Assembly (NCBI RefSeq): GCF_900111005.1
Contig: NZ_FOFV01000003.1
Coordinates: 1-64,000, forward strand
Source: Lentzea albida
GTDB lineage: Bacteria; Actinomycetota; Actinomycetes; Mycobacteriales; Pseudonocardiaceae
Direction: 5' to 3'
Length of the DNA stretch: 64,000 nucleotides
Below are positions 59,186 through 64,000 of the stretch, piece after piece. Within the stretch, counting starts at the first letter, position 1; each line of letters begins with the position of its first letter. A program made the translations under genes and the position numbers. The notes below the pieces were generated by a model. That model had not been told where the DNA came from. It made no database searches and was given only the letters and a program-made list of their open reading frames with translations.

Positions 59186-61099
59186 TCACCTGAGACGCAG
59201 GTCGGCGCCCGCGTGCAGGGCGTAGGCGAGGCCGAGGACGTTGCCGCGGCCGAGCATCTCCCAGCGCGTGCGCCGCAGCGCCTCTCCCGCCGGCATGCCC
59301 CCGGCGAGCCTGGCGAGCAGCATGCCGCTCACCCAGCCCGCCATGCCCTGGTCGACGGGCACCTCCGGGCAGACCACCCCCGCGGCGCCCGCGCCGTTGA
59401 CGAACGCGTCCACGAGGTGTGCGGCGGGCGACGTCGTCACGACCAGCGGGCGGTGGGGCCAGCCCTCGACCTCCACGGGTGCCAGGACGCCTTCGCCGTA
59501 GACGAGGTGCAGGACGTCCGCGCGTTCCTCCGCCAGCGCGCCCGCCAGGTCCGGCGGGCCGACGTAGGCGGACGAGAACAGGTGCGGCGGCAGGAACGAC
59601 ATCAGCTCGGCCACGTGCCTCTGCGTGAGCGCCCTGTCCAGGCCGGGGTCGACCGCCACGGCCACCTGCACCTGGCGGTCGGCCGGGGCCACCTGCCACG
59701 CGAGCGGGCCCGCCGGTTGTTCCAGCACGCGTGCGAGGCCCCAGAAACCGAAGGGGCACAGCACGTTCCCGCTGTGGTCCGGTTCCGGGCAGACCGGCGG
59801 CACCTCTCCCCCGGCACCGAACGGGCCGAACCGGGAGACCGACGCGCAGAGCCGGTACGGGCCCTCGGTGAACGGCAGCTCGTAGACGTGCGCCCACGGC
59901 ACGCGCGTCGCGCCCACCACCGCGATCCCGCCGCCGCGCCGGGCCGTCGTGCCGTCCGGGAAGAGCTGCGCGTGCAGCGCGGCACCGCGCACCGCGAACG
60001 CGGCCAGGTCCTCGCAGAACGCCGGGAAACCCTTGCCGTACCAGGGGTCCAGCCCGGTCACGGGAGGCAGGCCGCCGCCCTCGGGAAGGCCCGTCCACCG
60101 CGGGTCGCCGTCCGCGCAGACCAGTGCCCGTTCGCCCAGCACCAGGACCGAGGCCGCCCGCGAGGACAGCGGACCGAGGTCGGCGAACGTCCGGGAGAGC
60201 CGCGTCCTGGGCAGCACCCGCGCCTCACCGCCCCCGACCGGCAGCACGACCTGCTGCACGTGCACCGGCACGGCACCGCGGTAGACGACCAGCTCACCGG
60301 ACCACGGCACGGCGGCGTAGGGCGTCGTCACCGGGAAGCTCACCCACGGTGCGGCGCCGTCGGCGGGCAGCACGAACGACTCCGACCGCACCTCGCGTCC
60401 GTTCATCGCGAGCACGGTCCGCAGCTCGAGGTCGCACGGCAGCACGGGACCGGGCCCGACGCGCACCCACACCTCGTACTCGCCACCGGGACGCAGCGCC
60501 CCGGCGATGCCCTCGGTCGCCCCAGGGTGCGCGACCACGACCGACACGGTCCGGTCCACCACCGCGGGCGGAGGGGCGGGCAGGGCGGTGTACGTCATCA
60601 TCCGGCGGCGTTCCAGTTCGCGGAACTGCCAGACGGCGTCCTCGACTCGCGCCTCACCCGGTCCGCGCGGCACGGCGAGCACGGTGTGCGGTGAGCTCCA
60701 GCCGACCAGCACCGACGCGGTGTCCAGGCCGGACACCCAGGTGTGGATGGCGGTGAAGAGCACGACCGGCCGGCCGAGGCCGCGCAGCGAGGCGACCACC
60801 GGCGCCGTGTCCCAGGAGCGCGTGTCGTGCAACGCCACCACGTCGCCGGGCACGTCCGCGAGCGACGGCAGCGCCGAGGCCGACGGGAAGTGCCGGAGGT
60901 CCAGCACGGCGCACTTCAGCACCCGCACCTGCGTCGGCACCGAGGACGTCCCGGCCGCTCCGACCGGCAGACCGGCGCCGACCTGTGCCCAGCCGCCGGG
61001 ATCCGTGATCACGATCAGCGAGCGGCCTGGCGTCAGGGCCGCGACGAAGTCCAGTGGCGAGCCTTCACCACCGGTGACGGTGAACTCAACGGGCGCCAC
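59186..61099 (-). CDS. CHAT-like domain protein lacking evident catalytic residues
   Basis: A 637-residue soluble protein. The last 150 residues match the end of CHAT domains: FVNGAGAAGVV...GMAGWVSGMLLARLAGG, EALRRTRWEMLGRGN, LGLAYALHAGADLRL. The catalytic positions expected for a caspase-like CHAT protease are replaced: VLHLVYGEG stands where a His-Gly is usual, and LVVTTSPAAH where the Cys lies. It therefore looks like a pseudo-protease. The N-terminal half is beta-rich and unrecognised. GTG at 61099 is the likely start. Confidence 0.68.
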   Translation of the reverse strand: MAPVEFTVTGGEGSPLDFVAALTPGRSLIVITDPGGWAQVGAGLPVGAAGTSSVPTQVRVLKCAVLDLRHFPSASALPSLADVPGDVVALHDTRSWDTAPVVASLRGLGRPVVLFTAIHTWVSGLDTASVLVGWSSPHTVLAVPRGPGEARVEDAVWQFRELERRRMMTYTALPAPPPAVVDRTVSVVVAHPGATEGIAGALRPGGEYEVWVRVGPGPVLPCDLELRTVLAMNGREVRSESFVLPADGAAPWVSFPVTTPYAAVPWSGELVVYRGAVPVHVQQVVLPVGGGEARVLPRTRLSRTFADLGPLSSRAASVLVLGERALVCADGDPRWTGLPEGGGLPPVTGLDPWYGKGFPAFCEDLAAFAVRGAALHAQLFPDGTTARRGGGIAVVGATRVPWAHVYELPFTEGPYRLCASVSRFGPFGAGGEVPPVCPEPDHSGNVLCPFGFWGLARVLEQPAGPLAWQVAPADRQVQVAVAVDPGLDRALTQRHVAELMSFLPPHLFSSAYVGPPDLAGALAEERADVLHLVYGEGVLAPVEVEGWPHRPLVVTTSPAAHLVDAFVNGAGAAGVVCPEVPVDQGMAGWVSGMLLARLAGGMPAGEALRRTRWEMLGRGNVLGLAYALHAGADLRLR

Positions 61100-61121
61100 A
61101 GCCGTACGCCTGGAGGTGCAG

Positions 61122-62045
61122 CTAGAACGGCCAGCCAAGCACCGGCAACCCGACCACGGCGTCCACGGCGAGACCGCAGAACACGAGCATCAGGTAGAGG
61201 TTCGACATGTGGAAGAACTTCATGGTGTTCGTGGAGCCGCCGCGGCGCACGACGTTGTGCAACTTGTGCGCGAAGACGGCGAACCACACGCCGGACAGCG
61301 CGGCGATCGCCACGTAGATCCACGAGGTGACCGGGGCCAGGGCGAGCGTGCAGACGACGGTGATCCAGCTGTAGATCACGATCTGCCGCGTCACCTGCTG
61401 AGCTGTGGCCACCACGGGCAGCATCGGCACGCCTGCTCGGGCGTAGTCCTCCTTGAACTTCATCGCGAGGGCCCACGTGTGCGGCGGGGTCCAGAAGAAG
61501 ATCACACCGAACATGACCAGAGCGGGCCACTCGACGGTGCCCGTCACCGCGCTCCAGCCGATGATCACCGGCATGCAGCCCGCCATGCCGCCCCAGATGA
61601 TGTTCTGCGACGTGCGGCGCTTGAGGACCAGCGTGTAGACGAAGATGTAGAAGAGGATGGTCGCCACCGCGAACGCGGCCGACATCAGGTTGACGAAGAT
61701 CCACAGGAACGCGAACGAGAAGACGCCGAGCACGATGCCGAAGATCAGGGCGTTGCGCGGCGGGATGGCGTTGTGCGCGAGCGGCCGGGCCGCCGTCCGC
61801 TTCATGACCGAGTCGATGTCGGCGTCCACGAAGCAGTTGAGGGCGTTTGCCGACCCCGCGGCGAGGGTACCGCCGGTGAGAGTGCACGCGATCAGCCAGA
61901 GAGGCGGCAGGCCGTGCTGCGCGAGGAGCATCGCGGGGATCGTCGTGATCAGCAGGAGCTCGATGACCCGAGGCTTGGTGAGTGCCACATAGGCGCCAAC
62001 AACCTGGCGAGGCGTCCGGTTGGGAGCCTCGAGGACGGCACTCAT
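61122..62045 (-). CDS. ctaB: Protoheme IX farnesyltransferase (heme O synthase) CtaB
   Basis: A 307-residue UbiA-family prenyltransferase with about nine helices. [20 protein letters not shown] contains the prenyl-diphosphate/Mg2+ motif (NxxxDxxxD), and the second acidic loop is [17 protein letters not shown]. It makes heme O from heme B for CtaA. ATG at 62045 is chosen, since the frame further upstream is shared promoter sequence. Divergence from tkt is the usual actinobacterial arrangement. Confidence 0.95.
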   Translation of the reverse strand: MSAVLEAPNRTPRQVVGAYVALTKPRVIELLLITTIPAMLLAQHGLPPLWLIACTLTGGTLAAGSANALNCFVDADIDSVMKRTAARPLAHNAIPPRNALIFGIVLGVFSFAFLWIFVNLMSAAFAVATILFYIFVYTLVLKRRTSQNIIWGGMAGCMPVIIGWSAVTGTVEWPALVMFGVIFFWTPPHTWALAMKFKEDYARAGVPMLPVVATAQQVTRQIVIYSWITVVCTLALAPVTSWIYVAIAALSGVWFAVFAHKLHNVVRRGGSTNTMKFFHMSNLYLMLVFCGLAVDAVVGLPVLGWPF

Positions 62046-62298
62046 CGCGTGAACGCTCCTCGTGTTGCAAGTGGTGGGAAATCCAGCGACTGATGGTAAC
62101 CGCGCGAAGAATTCACAGCCCGTTCGGGTGCTGGTGTGCCCCGCCACACATGTGCCTGGGAGCTTTGGGAGCACCTTCCGAATCTTCCAGGACTAGGCTG
62201 GCCGGAGGACGTGGGAGAGATGCGGGTGAGGCTCTTCGGGATCGATTCCGAAGACGCTTCGCACCCGCCCTAGCGACAAAGTTTGGAGCTGTAAGTCC

Positions 62299-64000
62299 GT
62301 GACCGTCACCGACGACATCAGCCGGCTCACCAAGGCCGATCTGCCCGACGACTGGACCGAGCTCGACAAGCGCGCCGTCGACACCGCGCGCGTGCTCGCG
62401 GCGGACGCCGTGCAGAACGTCGGCAACGGGCATCCCGGCACGGCGATGAGCCTCGCCCCGCTCGCGTACACGCTGTTCCAGCGCGTGCTGCGGCACGACC
62501 CGGCGGACCCGGACTGGATCGGCCGCGACCGGTTCGTGCTCTCCGCGGGCCACTCCAGCCTGACGCTGTACATCCAGCTGTTCCTGTCGGGCTACGGCCT
62601 CGAGGTCGACGACCTCAAGACGCTGCGCAAGTGGGGCTCGAAGACCCCCGGCCACCCCGAGCACGGCCACACGAAGGGCGTCGAGATCACGACCGGCCCG
62701 CTGGGCTCCGGTCTCGCCTCCGCCGTCGGCATGGCCATGGCCGCCCGCCGCGAGCGCGGCCTGTTCGACCCGTCGGCCGCGCCGGGCGAGAGCCCGTTCG
62801 ACCACCACATCTACGTGATCGCCTCCGACGGTGACATCGAGGAGGGCGTCACCTCCGAGGCCTCGTCGCTCGCGGGCACGCAGCAGCTGGGCAACCTGGT
62901 CGTCTTCTACGACGACAACAAGATCTCCATCGAGGACGACACGACGATCGCGCTGTCCGAGGACACCGCGGCGCGCTACGAGGCCTACGGCTGGCACGTC
63001 CAGGTCGTCGAGTCCGGCGAGAACGTCAAGGGCATCCTCGAGGCCGTCGAGAAGGCCAAGGCCGTCACCGACAAGCCGTCGTTCATCCTGCTGCGCACCA
63101 TCATCGGCTTCCCCGCGCCGAACAAGCAGAACACCGGCGCCGCGCACGGTGCCGCGCTGGGCGTCGACGAGGTCAAGGCCACCAAGGAGATCCTCGGCTT
63201 CGACCCCGAGCAGACGTTCGAGGTCGCCGACGAGGTCCTGGCGCACGCCCGCGAGGTCGTCAAGCGCGGCGAGCACGCCAAGGCCGAGTGGCAGAAGTCG
63301 TTCGACGCGTGGGCCTCGGCCAACGCCGAGAACAAGGCGCTGCTGGACCGCCTGGTCGCGCGCGAGCTGCCGCAGGGCTGGGACGCCGACCTCCCCGTCT
63401 ACGAGGTGGGCGGCAAGGAGGTCCCGACCCGCAAGGCCTCGGGTGAGGTCATCAACGCCCTGGCGAAGCACCTGCCGGAGCTGTGGGGCGGTTCGGCCGA
63501 CCTGGCCGAGTCGAACCTGACCACCATCAAGGGCGCCAAGTCGTTCGGTCCGGCGGAGATCTCCACGGGCATGTGGAGCGCCGACCCGTACGGCCGCGTG
63601 CTGCACTTCGGTGTCCGCGAGAACGCCATGGGCATGATCCTCAACGGCATCGCGCTGCACGGCCCGACCCGTCCGTTCGGTGGCACGTTCCTCGTGTTCT
63701 CCGACTACATGCGTCCCGCCGTGCGCCTGGCCGCGATCATGCAGGCGGCCGTCACGTACGTGTGGACGCACGACTCCATCGGTCTCGGTGAGGACGGCCC
63801 GACGCACCAGCCGATCGAGCACCTCGCCGCCCTGCGCGCGATCCCGGACTTCGCCGTGGTCCGCCCCGGTGACGCCAACGAGACCGCGTTCGCGTGGAAG
63901 GCCGTCATCGAGCAGCTCGGCCCGGTGGGCCTCGCGCTCTCCCGCCAGAACCTGCCGATCCTGGAGGGCACGAACGCCGAGGGCGTCAAGCGCGGTGGCT
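62299..64000 (+). CDS. tkt: Transketolase (partial, runs off the right edge)
   Basis: The frame from GTG at 62299 is open to the window end (567 codons). NVGNGHPGTAMSLAPLAYTL, GPLGSGLASAVGMAMAARRE and the thiamine-diphosphate motif SDGDIEEG...YDDNKISIED are clear, followed by the Pyr domain (GVRENAMGMILNGIALHG; DSIGLGEDGPTHQPIE). It transfers two-carbon units in the pentose phosphate pathway. About 130 residues are missing compared with the usual 700. Confidence 0.96.
   Translation, partial: MTVTDDISRLTKADLPDDWTELDKRAVDTARVLAADAVQNVGNGHPGTAMSLAPLAYTLFQRVLRHDPADPDWIGRDRFVLSAGHSSLTLYIQLFLSGYGLEVDDLKTLRKWGSKTPGHPEHGHTKGVEITTGPLGSGLASAVGMAMAARRERGLFDPSAAPGESPFDHHIYVIASDGDIEEGVTSEASSLAGTQQLGNLVVFYDDNKISIEDDTTIALSEDTAARYEAYGWHVQVVESGENVKGILEAVEKAKAVTDKPSFILLRTIIGFPAPNKQNTGAAHGAALGVDEVKATKEILGFDPEQTFEVADEVLAHAREVVKRGEHAKAEWQKSFDAWASANAENKALLDRLVARELPQGWDADLPVYEVGGKEVPTRKASGEVINALAKHLPELWGGSADLAESNLTTIKGAKSFGPAEISTGMWSADPYGRVLHFGVRENAMGMILNGIALHGPTRPFGGTFLVFSDYMRPAVRLAAIMQAAVTYVWTHDSIGLGEDGPTHQPIEHLAALRAIPDFAVVRPGDANETAFAWKAVIEQLGPVGLALSRQNLPILEGTNAEGVKRGG

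Overview
This is a high-GC actinobacterial chromosome segment, most likely Pseudonocardiales (Pseudonocardia/Lentzea/Actinosynnema relatives). The reasons are an actinobacterial 16S 5' end, a F420-type nitroreductase homologue, the mannosyltransferase MptB, an ESX-associated EspG protein, a four-gene conservon, the sufRBDCSUT order, and frequent GTG starts with TANNNT leaderless promoters. The order tkt-ctaB ... qor ... ctaA-ABC-mptB-sufR-sufBD(Rieske)CSUT matches, from memory, the conserved mycobacterial block around tkt, ctaB, mptB and suf. Here it is opened up by accessory genes.

Layout. 1-550: 5' end of a 16S gene on the minus strand with its leader and two tandem promoters. 0.55-6.8 kb: nitroreductase-like protein, lycopene cyclase-like flavoprotein, EAL-CBS-GGDEF protein, YbdK-type carboxylate-amine ligase, CBS pair, Nudix and DUF72 proteins. 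6.83-20.45 kb: an integrative conjugative element of about 13 kb lying between two pieces of a tightly packed minus-strand tRNA array (Ile, Ala on the left; Leu-CAG, Leu-GAG, Gly, Trp on the right). The element carries a DUF2637 membrane protein, an hsdM remnant, a regulatory operon ending in an XRE/DUF5753 regulator, an EspG module, a transfer ATPase with its membrane partner, a replication-relaxation protein and a large serine integrase.

20.5-29.4 kb: Nudix protein, the whole SUF iron-sulfur assembly operon with its repressor SufR, and mptB. 29.5-37.3 kb: a 1215-residue patatin-like membrane protein with a TetR regulator, an SDR gene behind a perfect 29-bp palindrome, and a DMT-transporter/glycosyltransferase fusion. 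37.4-40.1 kb: ABC exporter and ctaA. 40-54.7 kb: ankyrin protein, MarR-type regulator, Uma2 protein, conservon, acetate symporter, MocR regulator, ATP-grasp, DUF885 and GH128 proteins. 54.9-64 kb: qor, FKBP lipoprotein, a three-gene cassette of unknown role, a CHAT-like protein lacking its catalytic residues, ctaB, and the first 567 codons of tkt.

The most unusual material is in the mobile element and its tRNA flanks. There are class-I tRNA bodies with leucine anticodons, two 69-nt tRNAs with shortened D-arms, and an integrase frame that runs through a terminator and two tRNA genes. There is also a roughly helically phased array of GTCTCG/CGAGAC hexamers, echoed inside the transfer ATPase gene, that looks like a protein-recognition locus for transfer or replication. 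All assignments were made by reading the sequence; no database search was run.
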